The notes under the pieces were generated by a model, which was not told the DNA's origin, searched no databases, and saw only the letters and a program-made list of their open reading frames with translations. A stretch of DNA of 64,000 nucleotides from NCBI GenBank assembly GCA_910589385.1, contig CAJUTU010000002.1:1-64000 (forward strand). The letters are read 5' to 3'. This DNA comes from an uncultured Lachnospiraceae bacterium. GTDB taxonomy: Bacteria > Bacillota > Clostridia > Lachnospirales > Lachnospiraceae. Of this stretch, positions 16,422 through 25,030 are shown in pieces. The translations under genes were made by a program, and so were the position numbers. Within the stretch, counting starts at the first letter, position 1, and every line of letters starts with the position of its first letter.

Positions 16422-17768
16422 ATGAAAAAGAAAGTGATAGCGGTATTGATGTCAGGGATGATGTTGGTCTCCCTGCTGGCAGGATGCGGAACTTCCAACG
16501 AACAAGCAGCAGAGGGACAAAGCGGCAGCAAGACTGCGGACGCACAGACGGAGAAGGACAGCGGCTCTGGTGACGGAGGGCAGGAGGAAGTCACGCTGAC
16601 ATTATGGTGGCCGGGATCCGGGGATGCCTACGAAGAGCTGGTCAACGGACTGGCAGATTTAGTAGAAGCAGAATATGACTGGATTAAAATAGACCCGCTG
16701 GTGATTCCCTGGTCAGATTATGACGCGAAAATGAACGTGGCATTTTCCGGGGGGACGGCGCCGGATCTTTTCGGAGTCGGCTTAAATACACTGCCCAATT
16801 ATGTACAGACAGGAAACCTGGCCGACATGCGCGAAGAACTGGGAGACGACTGGGACGGCTGGGATGATATCCCGGAAAATATCCAGGAATATACCACTTA
16901 CGATGATGTGTGGTATGGAGTGCTGATGTGCGACCTCCGTCCGTTTATGTGGAGGAAAGATTTATTTGAAAAAGCAGGACTTGATCCGGATACGCCGCCA
17001 ACGACAAAAGAGGAATTGATGGAATATGCGGAAAAACTGACGGAGTATAACGACGACGGCAAGGTGGAGGTAGCGGGTTTCCAGATCCAGACATCCGGAT
17101 TTTCAGACCAGACCTTATTTTCCGCCATGCTGATGTGTGGAATTGCTGATTTCTGGGATGATAATTATGATCTGACGCTTCTGGAGCCGGAAGTTATCGA
17201 AGCCGCAGAGTATTGTAAGGCATTCGTAGATAATGGATTGTGCGATTACAGTGAAGGAATTGCGACTACAAGCTTTACGGAAGGGCTGGCGGCCATGACT
17301 CTGAACACGGCCTGCAATGAGTTAGGAAATCTGAAAGAAACGATAGGGTTTGACAATATTGGTGTGTCGGAACCATTCATGGACGGCGTGAACTTTGTCG
17401 GAGGAACGATTGTCTGTGCGAATAAAAATTCTAAAAATATGGAAGCTGCCATGCTGGCGTATGAAGTGATCGCGGGCACAAAGGGATGTGAACTGGCCGG
17501 GACGACTGCAGGCTTCTGCCCGCCGAGGGAATCTGCTTTAGAAGCATATGTGGCACAGGCTCCGGAGATTTATGGGCCGATCGCGGAGATCCTTCCGAAA
17601 GCGAAAACCTATGGGCCATTAAATCCTTACTTTGCAGATTTCCGCCAGGGAGCGATCATGGACAGCATGGAACAGGTATATTATGGAAAGGTAGAGGTCA
17701 AGGAAGGCCTGGAAAATGCCGTGGAAGCTTATAACCGGTTACGGGAGGAGAGAGATGCAAATAACTAA
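16422..17768 (+). CDS. ABC sugar transporter, extracellular binding lipoprotein
   Basis: The 448-residue solute-binding protein starts at ATG 16422 behind GGAGGAG. It has a basic n-region (MKKK), a hydrophobic core and lipobox LLAGC, so the mature N-terminal Cys is lipid-anchored outside the membrane. A linker rich in Gln, Ser and Asp follows. The body matches family 1 extracellular sugar-binding proteins (VTLTLWWPGSGD at the mature start, APDLFGVG, several Trp/Asp-rich loops). Two permeases follow directly. The intracellular GH10 gene makes xylo-oligosaccharides the likely cargo. No ATPase gene is in the operon, so a shared MsmK-type ATPase is probably used. Confidence 0.9.
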   Translation: MKKKVIAVLMSGMMLVSLLAGCGTSNEQAAEGQSGSKTADAQTEKDSGSGDGGQEEVTLTLWWPGSGDAYEELVNGLADLVEAEYDWIKIDPLVIPWSDYDAKMNVAFSGGTAPDLFGVGLNTLPNYVQTGNLADMREELGDDWDGWDDIPENIQEYTTYDDVWYGVLMCDLRPFMWRKDLFEKAGLDPDTPPTTKEELMEYAEKLTEYNDDGKVEVAGFQIQTSGFSDQTLFSAMLMCGIADFWDDNYDLTLLEPEVIEAAEYCKAFVDNGLCDYSEGIATTSFTEGLAAMTLNTACNELGNLKETIGFDNIGVSEPFMDGVNFVGGTIVCANKNSKNMEAAMLAYEVIAGTKGCELAGTTAGFCPPRESALEAYVAQAPEIYGPIAEILPKAKTYGPLNPYFADFRQGAIMDSMEQVYYGKVEVKEGLENAVEAYNRLREERDANN

Positions 17769-18648
17769 AAGGTCATCAGGCAAGCAGTCATTGTCGCCTT
17801 ATCTGTATATAGCGCCTGCGTTCTTTGTCTATGCGGTTTTTATCCTGGTTCCGCTTTTGTGTGCGATTGTATTTAGTTTTACAAACTACAACATACAAAA
17901 TATGAAATTCACGGGTCTGGCAAATTATGCAAGAATGCTGAGTGATACAAAATTTCATCAGGCGCTGCTCAATACGCTGCTGTACAGCTTCTTCGTGGTG
18001 GCGGTGAATCTGGTTCTGGGGCTTTTGCTTGCCGCGGTGCTGGGGCAAAGGTGGTTTAAAGGAAGTGCGTTCTGCCGTTCTATACTTTATATCCCTTACA
18101 TTGTATCCCCGATTGCAGCATCAATGATCTGGCTTTATTTGTATGACTCGAAAGTCGGAGTGATCAATATGATCATCAAGGGGCTGGGATTTTCCGGAAA
18201 ATCCTGGCTCCTGGATGAAAAAACCGCATTGCCCTGTCTGATTGTGATGGGGATATGGCAGGGCGTAGGATATTGTATGGTGGTCTATTTTTCCGCATTA
18301 AAAAATATTCCGGATTATCTCTATGAGGCTGCCAGGATTGACGGCGCTTCTGCAGTGACACAATTTTTTAAGATCAGTGTTCCGCTGCTGTCGTCCACTA
18401 CATTTTTTCTGCTTGTCATGACAATGATCTCGTCTTTTCAGGTATTTGCGCAGATCATGGTAATGACAGGGGGCGGGCCGCTTGGCAGCACGACGACCAT
18501 TGCACACCAGATCTATGAAAATGCTTTTGTAAAATATTCCATGGGATATGCGAGCAGCCAGGCAGTTGTACTATTTGTTATTGTTTTGATCTTTACGCTG
18601 ATATTCTTTAAGTACGGCAACAAGGAAGGAGATGTGGAGCTTGATTAA
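17755..18648 (+). CDS. ABC sugar transporter permease (MalF/UgpA type)
   Basis: A 297-residue inner-membrane protein with six predicted helices. The ATPase-docking EAA loop reads EAARIDGASAVTQFFKISVPLL near residue 200. It starts at ATG 17755, overlapping the binding-protein gene by 14 bases behind GGAGGAG. The overlap with the second permease gene shows the operon is tightly coupled. Confidence 0.9.
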   Translation: MQITKRSSGKQSLSPYLYIAPAFFVYAVFILVPLLCAIVFSFTNYNIQNMKFTGLANYARMLSDTKFHQALLNTLLYSFFVVAVNLVLGLLLAAVLGQRWFKGSAFCRSILYIPYIVSPIAASMIWLYLYDSKVGVINMIIKGLGFSGKSWLLDEKTALPCLIVMGIWQGVGYCMVVYFSALKNIPDYLYEAARIDGASAVTQFFKISVPLLSSTTFFLLVMTMISSFQVFAQIMVMTGGGPLGSTTTIAHQIYENAFVKYSMGYASSQAVVLFVIVLIFTLIFFKYGNKEGDVELD

Positions 18649-19531
18649 GGGAAAAAAGTACGGAAAGATAACATCACATTTCGTCGCCAGAGCGTTTGTC
18701 TGGCTGCTGGTTGCCGGAACGGTTCTTCTGGTGATGGGAACGCTTCTGATCGCATTGTTTACCTCGCTGAAAACACCGGAAGAAACGATGGTATCTTCCT
18801 TTCAGATACTGCCGAAGGAATGGCGGTGGGAGAATTATCTGGATGTGATAAAAGGGGATATCTGGGGCAGGTATTTCTTTAATTCGACTTTGATCACGGT
18901 TGTTGTCGTAGGATTCAGTATATTGCTCAGCGCTCTGGCAGGATATGCGTTTGCCAGGATGGAATTTAAAGGCAGACAGCCATTGTTCCTGCTGTTCTTA
19001 TGTGGGATGATGATCCCAAGCCAGGTGTATATCATCCCACAGTATATCCTGATGCGCAGCATTCCGCTGGTGGGCGGAAATAATCTGTACGGCCAGGGCG
19101 GCATGGGCTTTCTGAATACATATTGGGGACTTATTATTCCGTTTCTGTCAGCGCCTTTGGGGGTCTTTTTGATGAAACAGTTTTACATGGGTTTCCCTAA
19201 ATCTTTGGATGAGGCGGCCCGGCTGGACGGATGCAGCAGTTTCCAGATCTTCCGGTATATTTATCTGCCGCTGAGTAAACCGGTATTTGCGACTTTTGCA
19301 ATTTTAAAGTTTACAGGGACATGGAACGATTACTTTTATTCCCTGATTATGACAAATTCGAAAACAATGTATACGGTACAGATCGCACTGCAGCAGTATA
19401 AAGGAGAATACGGGATTCAATGGCACTACCTGATGGCGGCTACAATCTTGTCTGTTTTACCGATTCTTGTGGTGTATATCTTTGCACAGAAATATTTTAC
19501 ACAGGGGATTGTGACAAGCGGATTAAAATAG
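18632..19531 (+). CDS. ABC sugar transporter permease (MalG/UgpE type)
   Basis: The 299-residue partner permease, with six predicted helices and EAA loop DEAARLDGCSSFQIFRYIYLPL. The ATG at 18632 touches its AAGGAG, so initiation at the in-frame TTG 18641, nine bases beyond that site, is quite possible. The tail TQGIVTSGLK is typical of the MalG branch. It forms the membrane pore together with the preceding gene product. Confidence 0.9.
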   Translation: MWSLIKGKKYGKITSHFVARAFVWLLVAGTVLLVMGTLLIALFTSLKTPEETMVSSFQILPKEWRWENYLDVIKGDIWGRYFFNSTLITVVVVGFSILLSALAGYAFARMEFKGRQPLFLLFLCGMMIPSQVYIIPQYILMRSIPLVGGNNLYGQGGMGFLNTYWGLIIPFLSAPLGVFLMKQFYMGFPKSLDEAARLDGCSSFQIFRYIYLPLSKPVFATFAILKFTGTWNDYFYSLIMTNSKTMYTVQIALQQYKGEYGIQWHYLMAATILSVLPILVVYIFAQKYFTQGIVTSGLK

Positions 19532-19585
19532 GGACGTTATATGGAGATTTGTGGGCATTACATGATTGACAGGAGGAAAAGACTT

Positions 19586-21133
19586 ATGGTCTATCGATTG
19601 AAAAAGCAGGAGAACGCGTTCGGCACATATGTATTATACGACAAGGACCGTCTGCCTGTGAAATGTTATCCAAAGGAAGAGGAACAGGAGATCGTGTTCC
19701 ACACGGAACAAAAACCGGCTAAGTTTTTGACAAAAATGATGGTGCCGGGATTCGGGGGAGCCTATTTATTTGCGGATAATGAAGGGAAAGGATATGATGC
19801 AGACGGGGAACTGCTGGATTTTAATCTGGAGGCGGCCAAAAGCCGGCTATATCATTTGAAGGAGTTTGAAACAAAAATCGAGGAAGAGTTTGGATTTACT
19901 CCGGCGGCACAGAAGGAAATCCTTTCAGATATTGGAAAAAGGCTGAACGAGAAACTTTCCGGGGAGGAAGTCCTCTCGATCCTCAGCGAGCTTTTATGGG
20001 CGGGCGAGGAAATGGTGGAATTCTGGTCCAGGAACCGGATTGCAAAAAACGGGCTGCGCAAGGATTTTATGCTGGGATGTTCCACAAAGGGGCTGACAGA
20101 TGCGGATGTTCAGTGGAAGGAGCGGTTCAGCGGTTTGTTTAACTGTGTATGTATCCCTACGCATTGGGGGATTTTGGAACCTTCCAGGGGAGAAAAGCAC
20201 TATGAAGTGATCGATGAGATGGTGGAGTGGGCCAGGGCGGAGCATATGAATACCCGTCTGCACGCGGTCATCTGGTTCTGCAGTTTGTGGGAAAAGCAGA
20301 ATTGGATGGGAGAACTGCCTTTTGAGGAAGTCCGGGAACTGGTGAGGGAACGGGTTGAATTTCTGATGGAACGTTACGGAAAAGACCTGGACTATGTGGA
20401 CTTCAATGAGCCGATGCAGAGCGACGGGCTGAATATGACCTTTGACGAACATTTTTCTGTTGTAATGGACGCCTATGAAATTGTGAAACGGCATAATCCG
20501 GACTGCAAAATTATGATTAATTTCTTCAACGAGTGGCAGGAACTATACGGGATCGACCGGGTTGGAAAAATGAAAGATTATTATGAGATGACCGGTCTTT
20601 CGATCAGTGAACATGAGTGGAGCGTTTCGGTGTATCAATACATTGACCGCTGCCTTGCGGCAGGCATGAAGATTGACTGTCTGGGGTTACAGTGGCATGA
20701 CCATCCCTATGATCTGTTTGGCGCGTATGAACTGATCCGGCAGTGGTATGAGCGGTATCACCTTCCGATACAGATTACGGAGCTGGAAGTAGCTTCGGGA
20801 ATGGGCAGGCCGGATCATGTATGTAAAACCAGGCCGAACCCGGCTCCGGAATTGTACTGGCATGAACCCTGGAGCCAGCGGATACAGGCGGAATGGTTCG
20901 AGAAATTTATGTTGTTGTCCTATGCAATACCAGAAGTAGAAGCATTTTGCGTATTTGGCTTCTGTGACGCGCCGACCCAGTGGGGGACTTATGTAAATGG
21001 AAAGGGAATTGCGGAATTGTTTAAAGTTTCCGCCTGTGCATTTACCGGCGTGCTGGATGAAAACGGGGAGCCGAAGCTGTCCTATCATACATTGAAAAGA
21101 CTGGCAGAACAATTGGGGATCAAGAAAGCGTAA
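19586..21133 (+). CDS. Intracellular GH10 endo-xylanase-type glycoside hydrolase
   Basis: The 515-residue protein starts at ATG 19586 behind AGGAGGA and has no signal peptide. A 165-residue N-terminal region of unknown fold precedes the GH10 barrel. The acid/base Glu is in VDFNEPMQ (about residue 275) and the nucleophile Glu in ITELEVAS (about residue 399). FGFCDAPTQW near the end matches the family's C-terminal Trp loop. GH10 enzymes cut beta-1,4-xylan; without export, this one should act on oligosaccharides brought in by the ABC transporter upstream. The N-terminal extension is longer than in typical single-domain GH10 proteins. Confidence 0.88.
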   Translation: MVYRLKKQENAFGTYVLYDKDRLPVKCYPKEEEQEIVFHTEQKPAKFLTKMMVPGFGGAYLFADNEGKGYDADGELLDFNLEAAKSRLYHLKEFETKIEEEFGFTPAAQKEILSDIGKRLNEKLSGEEVLSILSELLWAGEEMVEFWSRNRIAKNGLRKDFMLGCSTKGLTDADVQWKERFSGLFNCVCIPTHWGILEPSRGEKHYEVIDEMVEWARAEHMNTRLHAVIWFCSLWEKQNWMGELPFEEVRELVRERVEFLMERYGKDLDYVDFNEPMQSDGLNMTFDEHFSVVMDAYEIVKRHNPDCKIMINFFNEWQELYGIDRVGKMKDYYEMTGLSISEHEWSVSVYQYIDRCLAAGMKIDCLGLQWHDHPYDLFGAYELIRQWYERYHLPIQITELEVASGMGRPDHVCKTRPNPAPELYWHEPWSQRIQAEWFEKFMLLSYAIPEVEAFCVFGFCDAPTQWGTYVNGKGIAELFKVSACAFTGVLDENGEPKLSYHTLKRLAEQLGIKKA

Positions 21134-21212
21134 GCGCCGGAATATTTATAGAAACTTTAACGCGCTGCTGCGGTTGCTTTTTTAGAAGATAACAGTTATA
21201 ACCTAAGTTCCA

Positions 21213-21262
21213 TAAAAAATCCTTGCATCAGCTTATTAATAAAGGTTATGCAAGGATTTTTT
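21213..21262. terminator. Bidirectional terminator between convergent genes
   Basis: Arms AAAAAATCCTTGCA / TGCAAGGATTTTTT are perfect over 14 bases with a 22-base loop. The T-tract after each arm serves both the GH10 operon and the minus-strand small gene. Confidence 0.8.
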
Positions 21263-21279
21263 GCGGTGGTTCTTGAAAA

Positions 21280-21465
21280 TCATTCTTTTATAAAATCAAG
21301 TTGTGTTAAGTTTGTACCGGAATTTGTAAGAATGACTTTTAGCTCAATATAGCGCCGCTTCATTTTTTTATATACTTCTGAATTTTTATCTTCACATGAT
21401 GCCATCCAATCTTGAACTCTTGAAAACTCTTCGACTGATATTTTCAGCATTTCTCCTTCGGCCAT
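21280..21465 (-). CDS. Small protein, paralogue of the gene at 12428 (unknown function)
   Basis: A 61-residue soluble, charged protein starting at 21465 behind AAGGAGGTG. Its last 25 residues share the pattern Y-[IL]-x-LK-x-IL-x(4)-G-x-NLT-x-[IL]-D-x-IKE with the 12428 product; the N-terminal halves differ more but both have an E-x-F-x-[KR]-[IV]-Q core. Like its paralogue it has a private promoter and terminator. The family is not known to me. Confidence 0.75.
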   Translation of the reverse strand: MAEGEMLKISVEEFSRVQDWMASCEDKNSEVYKKMKRRYIELKVILTNSGTNLTQLDFIKE

Positions 21466-21508
21466 AACTTCGCACCTCCTTAATATTATGAAGCTTTGTT
21501 GTGTGTTC

Positions 21509-21537
21509 ATTATACCAAAGGGCATTTTAGGTGTAAA
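21509..21537 (-). promoter_or_regulatory. Sigma-A promoter of the minus-strand small gene
   Basis: Read on the minus strand: TTTACA (21537-21532), 17 bases, TATAAT (21514-21509). The surrounding CTTTACACCTAAAA is identical to that of the 12428 promoter. Confidence 0.75.
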
Positions 21538-21717
21538 GCGTTTATTCGGTCCCGGGCATCTTCAGCGCTTCTTTGCCTCGTTGCAGCTATTGTTTTTTCA
21601 GAAGATGACTGCTATAATAGGAAATTAAAGAAAGAGGGATCTGCGGCCCTGTCTGCTGGTATTTTCTGGCAGAGCCTTAGGCCGCCGGATTTTATAGCAG
21701 AAGGTGAGGAGAATAAG

Positions 21718-22353
21718 ATGGATGTAAGACAGATGCGCAATGACGTGCTGGGGCCGCGTGTGGTGAAAGCGCTGGAATCCCGGAATATGGAGGCGTACTA
21801 TGTAAAGACTAGAGAGGAGGCGCTTGCCAAGGCTCTGGAACTGATTCCGGAAGGCAGTTCTGTCAGCTGGGGCGGCAGCATGTCCGTTAAGGAGATTGGC
21901 CTGTTGGACGCGGTCCGCTCTGGAAATTATGAAGTCTTAGACCGTGATACAAAGGAGACGAGAGCGGAACAGGAGGAAGTCATGCGCCAGGCCCTGAACT
22001 GTGATGTCTTCCTGGGCAGCACGAATGCACTGAGCGAGGACGGGATCCTGGTCAATATTGACGGAAATGCAAACCGGGTTGCGGCATATTCCTACGGCCC
22101 TAGAAGTGTGCTTTTGATCGTCGGGATGAATAAAGTCGTAAAGACCGAGGCGGATGCCATGAGCCGGGCCAGAAATGAGGCTGCTCCGATCAATGCCCAG
22201 AGGTTTGGGATTGACACTCCATGCGTAAAGAACGGAACATGCTTTAACTGCAAATCTCCGCAGTGTATCTGCTGTCAGATTTTGATCACCAGATTTTCGA
22301 GGGTTCCGAAACGGACAAAAGTAATTTTGGTAGATGATGATCTTGGATTTTAG
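21718..22353 (+). CDS. LUD-domain (LutC/YkgG-like) protein
   Basis: A 211-residue LUD-domain protein. It has the family's early EEALAKALELIPEGSSVSWGGSMS (24 residues; key part SVSWGGSMS), LGSTNALSEDGILVNIDG in the centre and VVGMNK-type VGMNKVVK. A Cys-rich tail (C-x(5)-C-x(2)-C-x(4)-C-x-CC) could bind metal. LutC proteins belong to the lactate-oxidation complex LutABC, but here LutA and LutB are absent, so it is a stand-alone LUD protein of unknown role. Translation starts at ATG 21718 behind GGTGAGGAG; a longer upstream frame has no ribosome site. Confidence 0.8.
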   Translation: MDVRQMRNDVLGPRVVKALESRNMEAYYVKTREEALAKALELIPEGSSVSWGGSMSVKEIGLLDAVRSGNYEVLDRDTKETRAEQEEVMRQALNCDVFLGSTNALSEDGILVNIDGNANRVAAYSYGPRSVLLIVGMNKVVKTEADAMSRARNEAAPINAQRFGIDTPCVKNGTCFNCKSPQCICCQILITRFSRVPKRTKVILVDDDLGF

Positions 22354-22370
22354 GAGCTGGATGCAAAGAG

Positions 22371-23303
22371 ATGGAAAGTAAAAAAACGAAAGGCAGAAAA
22401 GTACATACAAACAGTAAAAATAGCAGTAAAACAAACAGAAGCGGGAATCCGAAATCTATTCAAAGTAACAGGAAGAATCCTGCCAAAAGTGGTCCAAAAG
22501 ATTATCGGGACCAAGCAAGAAACAGCAAAAATAGTAAGGGCAAAAAAGGCCGAAGTGTTCTCTCCACGGTCATGATGGTGATTGCCGGCGGAGTATTACT
22601 TTTTTCGCTGTATCAGATCGTGATGATGGTTGCGCCATATTATACGGGAGGCCAGGAATATGACAAAGTAAAGGAAATGGCAGTGGAGTCTAAGGAGGAT
22701 ACGGATAGCAGCGGGGATGACGGGGATGGCGGATTCCAGGTGGATTTCGAGGCATTGCTTGCGCAGAACCCTGACACGGTGGCGTGGATCCGTATGGAGG
22801 AACCGGCAGTCATCAGTTATCCGGTTGTGAAAAGCTTGGATAATGAAGAATATCTGACAAAGACATTTTCCGCAAATGACAATAAGCTGGGAGCAATTTT
22901 TCTTGATATGAGGAATAATACGTCGTTTACGGACAGGAATTCTTTTATTTACGGGCATAATCTGAAGGTGGGGGGCGAAATGTTTTCCCAGTTAAATGCC
23001 TATGCAGATGAGGAGTTCTGCAGGCAGCACCCTTATTTCTATATTTATACGCCGGACGGTGCGGAAAAGGTCTATCAGGTATTTTCCGCAGGTGTGGTGG
23101 CGGCAGATTCGGATAATTATAACATCACGTACAGTACAGAGGACATTTTTTTGAGATATCTTGAATTGTGCCGCAATTCCTCTAATTATCAGGTAGATGT
23201 GGATCTGAATGCTGGTTCCCGGATCGTCAGCCTTTCGACTTGTACGAATGTAAACGAGGATGAGCGGTTTCTTGTCCAGGGAGTGCTGATTGAGGAAAGA
23301 TAA
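22371..23303 (+). CDS. srtB: Class B sortase
   Basis: The 310-residue protein starts with a very basic, Asn/Ser/Lys-rich cytoplasmic segment of about 65 residues, then one membrane helix (VMMVIAGGVLLFSLYQIVMM), an acidic linker and the class B sortase domain. The catalytic His is in FIYGHN, Cys in SLSTCT and Arg in DERFLVQG. The transpeptidase acts outside the membrane and links proteins with a C-terminal sorting signal to peptidoglycan. A gene for a possible substrate, with an SPQTG signal, lies 14 kb downstream. The N-terminal segment is unusually long and basic for the class. Confidence 0.88.
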   Translation: MESKKTKGRKVHTNSKNSSKTNRSGNPKSIQSNRKNPAKSGPKDYRDQARNSKNSKGKKGRSVLSTVMMVIAGGVLLFSLYQIVMMVAPYYTGGQEYDKVKEMAVESKEDTDSSGDDGDGGFQVDFEALLAQNPDTVAWIRMEEPAVISYPVVKSLDNEEYLTKTFSANDNKLGAIFLDMRNNTSFTDRNSFIYGHNLKVGGEMFSQLNAYADEEFCRQHPYFYIYTPDGAEKVYQVFSAGVVAADSDNYNITYSTEDIFLRYLELCRNSSNYQVDVDLNAGSRIVSLSTCTNVNEDERFLVQGVLIEER

Positions 23304-23368
23304 AGGCAGCAGGAGTGTTTTGAGAATGGTTCCTGATAGGGGCCGGTGAAAAAATCGGAGAGGAAAGT

Positions 23369-23557
23369 ATGGCGGATCGTTTTGCGGTAGGGGATATTAT
23401 TCGGCTGAAAAAGCAGCATCCTTGTGGAAGTTCTGACTGGGAGGTGCTTCGGGTGGGAGCGGATTTCCGTTTGAAATGCCTTGGATGCGGGCATCAGGTG
23501 ATGGTTCCTAGGAAATTGGTGGAAAAAAACACGAGGGAAATTCGTAAAAAGGCTTGA
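23369..23557 (+). CDS. DUF951 family protein
   Basis: A 62-residue protein of the DUF951 family, recognised by VGDIIRLKKQHPCG, WEVLRVGADFRLKC and CGHQVMVPRK. Three Cys and a His suggest a possible metal or nucleic-acid binding fold, but no function is established. In this group of bacteria it is often encoded just upstream of rpsF, as here. Confidence 0.85.
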   Translation: MADRFAVGDIIRLKKQHPCGSSDWEVLRVGADFRLKCLGCGHQVMVPRKLVEKNTREIRKKA

Positions 23558-23582
23558 ATCAAAAAAAAACTTGTGCTATCAT
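23554..23582 (+). promoter_or_regulatory. Promoter of the rpsF-ssb-rpsR operon
   Basis: TTGAAT (23554-23559), a 17-base A-rich spacer, TATCAT (23577-23582). It overlaps the stop of the DUF951 gene and leaves a leader of about 100 bases before rpsF. Confidence 0.6.
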
Positions 23583-23589
23583 AAATAGC

Positions 23590-23688
23590 TGTGACATACC
23601 GGTCAGGTGATGAGCCTGGCATCGTATGATCTAGATTCCTTGCTCCCGGGCAGGCGGGGGCCAGAGACCAGAAGGAGGTGCAAGACAC
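23590..23688 (+). promoter_or_regulatory. Possible S6:S18 autoregulatory leader
   Basis: The G+C-rich untranslated leader can fold: CTGGC can pair with GCCAG about 45 bases later, and CCCGG lies in the enclosed loop. rpsF leaders of Firmicutes are known to carry an S6:S18-binding structure with a conserved CCG. I could not verify the exact consensus by eye. Confidence 0.3.
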
Positions 23689-23976
23689 ATGAACAAGTAT
23701 GAGTTAGCCGTAGTTGTCAGCGCAAAGCTCGAAGACGAAGAAAGAGCAGGAGTAATGGAAAAAGTAAAAGAGCTGATCACACGTTTCGGCGGCAATGTGA
23801 CAGATGTTGATGAGTGGGGCAAGAGAAGATTTGCCTATGAGATTCAGAAGATGAGAGAAGGCTTTTATTACTTTGTACACTTCGAGTCTGACAGTGCTGT
23901 TCCAGGCGAAGTGGAGCAGCGTATCCGCATCATGGATAATGTGCTCAGATATTTATGCGTTAGACAAGAGGCATAA
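23689..23976 (+). CDS. rpsF: 30S ribosomal protein S6
   Basis: A 95-residue S6 with the expected NKYELAVVV start, VDEWGKRRFAYEI centre and GFYYFVHFES strand. It binds 16S rRNA as a heterodimer with S18, encoded two genes downstream. An AAGGAGGTG ribosome site lies just upstream. The order rpsF-ssb-rpsR is standard for Firmicutes. Confidence 0.97.
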   Translation: MNKYELAVVVSAKLEDEERAGVMEKVKELITRFGGNVTDVDEWGKRRFAYEIQKMREGFYYFVHFESDSAVPGEVEQRIRIMDNVLRYLCVRQEA

Positions 23977-23990
23977 AGAAAGAGGTATAT

Positions 23991-24443
23991 ATGAATAAAG
24001 TAGTATTGGTGGGTCGCCTGACAAGAGACCCGGAAGTCAGATATTCGCAGGCTGAGAGCGCAACAGCAATAGGAAGATACACGGTAGCCGTAGACCGGAA
24101 GTTTAAGAGAGACGGCGAGCCTACCGCAGATTTTATCCCATGTGTTGTATTTGGGCGTTCTGCAGAGTTTGCTGAGAAGTATTTCCGCCAGGGCATGCGG
24201 GTGTCCGTTTCCGGACGTATCCAGACGGGAAGCTACACGAACAAGGACGGTGTCAAAGTGTACACGACAGAGGTCATTGTGGAGGATCAGGAATTTGCCG
24301 AGAGCAAGGCTGAGTATGAGGCAGGGCGGAATTCTTATCAGCAGAATTCCTACCAGCAGCCCGCTCCGCCTCCGGCTGCAGATGCAGGTGATGGCTTTAT
24401 GAATATTCCGGATGGGATTGAGGAAGAACTGCCGTTCAGCTAG
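23991..24443 (+). CDS. ssb: Single-stranded DNA-binding protein
   Basis: The 150-residue protein has an N-terminal OB-fold (MNKVVLVGRLTRDPEVR to about residue 105), a Gln/Pro/Ala-rich linker and the acidic partner-binding tip EEELPFS (ending D/E-LPF). It protects single-stranded DNA and recruits repair and replication proteins. It sits between rpsF and rpsR in the usual operon. Confidence 0.97.
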   Translation: MNKVVLVGRLTRDPEVRYSQAESATAIGRYTVAVDRKFKRDGEPTADFIPCVVFGRSAEFAEKYFRQGMRVSVSGRIQTGSYTNKDGVKVYTTEVIVEDQEFAESKAEYEAGRNSYQQNSYQQPAPPPAADAGDGFMNIPDGIEEELPFS

Positions 24444-24464
24444 ATAACAGGAGGTATAGTAGAG

Positions 24465-24731
24465 ATGGCTTACGAAAAGGGAAGCAGACCAGAGGGTGGC
24501 TTCAAGAGAAGAGGCCCGGTACGCAGAAGGAAAAAAGTATGTGTATTCTGCGGAAAAGAAAATAATGAGATTGATTACAAGGACGTAGCAAAGCTGAAGA
24601 AATATATTTCTGAAAGAGGAAAGATTCTTCCAAGAAGAATCACAGGAAATTGCGCAAAGCATCAGAGAGCGCTTACAGTAGCGATCAAGAGGGCAAGGCA
24701 TATTGCTTTGATGCCATACGTTCAGGATTAA
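24465..24731 (+). CDS. rpsR: 30S ribosomal protein S18
   Basis: An 88-residue S18. The basic N-terminal extension precedes VCVFCGKENNEIDYKDV, and the core ends with the RRITGNCAKHQRALTVAIKRAR region (key part ITGNCAKHQR). Two Cys at positions 28 and 31 mark the zinc-retaining C+ style, though the later CxxC partner is reduced to a single Cys. It pairs with S6 on the platform of the small subunit. Confidence 0.97.
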   Translation: MAYEKGSRPEGGFKRRGPVRRRKKVCVFCGKENNEIDYKDVAKLKKYISERGKILPRRITGNCAKHQRALTVAIKRARHIALMPYVQD

Positions 24732-24813
24732 GGAATTGCCAGGACAGGAGTGTCTGGCAGGATTTGTGTATCCGTTGGCTGTTCAGCCGCCGGATATGGC
24801 AGGAAGATAAAAG

Positions 24814-24854
24814 AGGCTGGATTTCAGGAATATACCGGAAATCCGGCTTTTTTG
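24814..24854 (+). terminator. Terminator after rpsR
   Basis: Arms GGCTGGATTTC and GGAAATCCGGC enclose a short loop and are followed by TTTTTT. It lies 80 bases beyond rpsR and ends the ribosomal operon. Confidence 0.7.
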
Positions 24855-25030
24855 TGTTAAGGAAATGACAAGGCAGAACAAACTAGTGGATTAATTGTAA
24901 AAAAGGTGGTATACTAAAGAAGTTAGTGATTGGAATTGCTGTCTGGCAGCGGCCGGGCAGCACTGTGTACAAGAGCAATTGGTTATACCCAGAGGGTATC
25001 TTGGATACAAATTTAAAAGAGGGCAAAAAC

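Noticed and set aside
21718..22353. A lactate-oxidation operon (lutABC)
   Set aside because: Only the LUD-domain protein is present; LutA and LutB are not in the neighbourhood.
24732..25030. A c-di-AMP (ydaO) riboswitch before gdpP
   Set aside because: The interval contains the rpsR terminator and a short leader, too little room and no ydaO-like pattern was seen.
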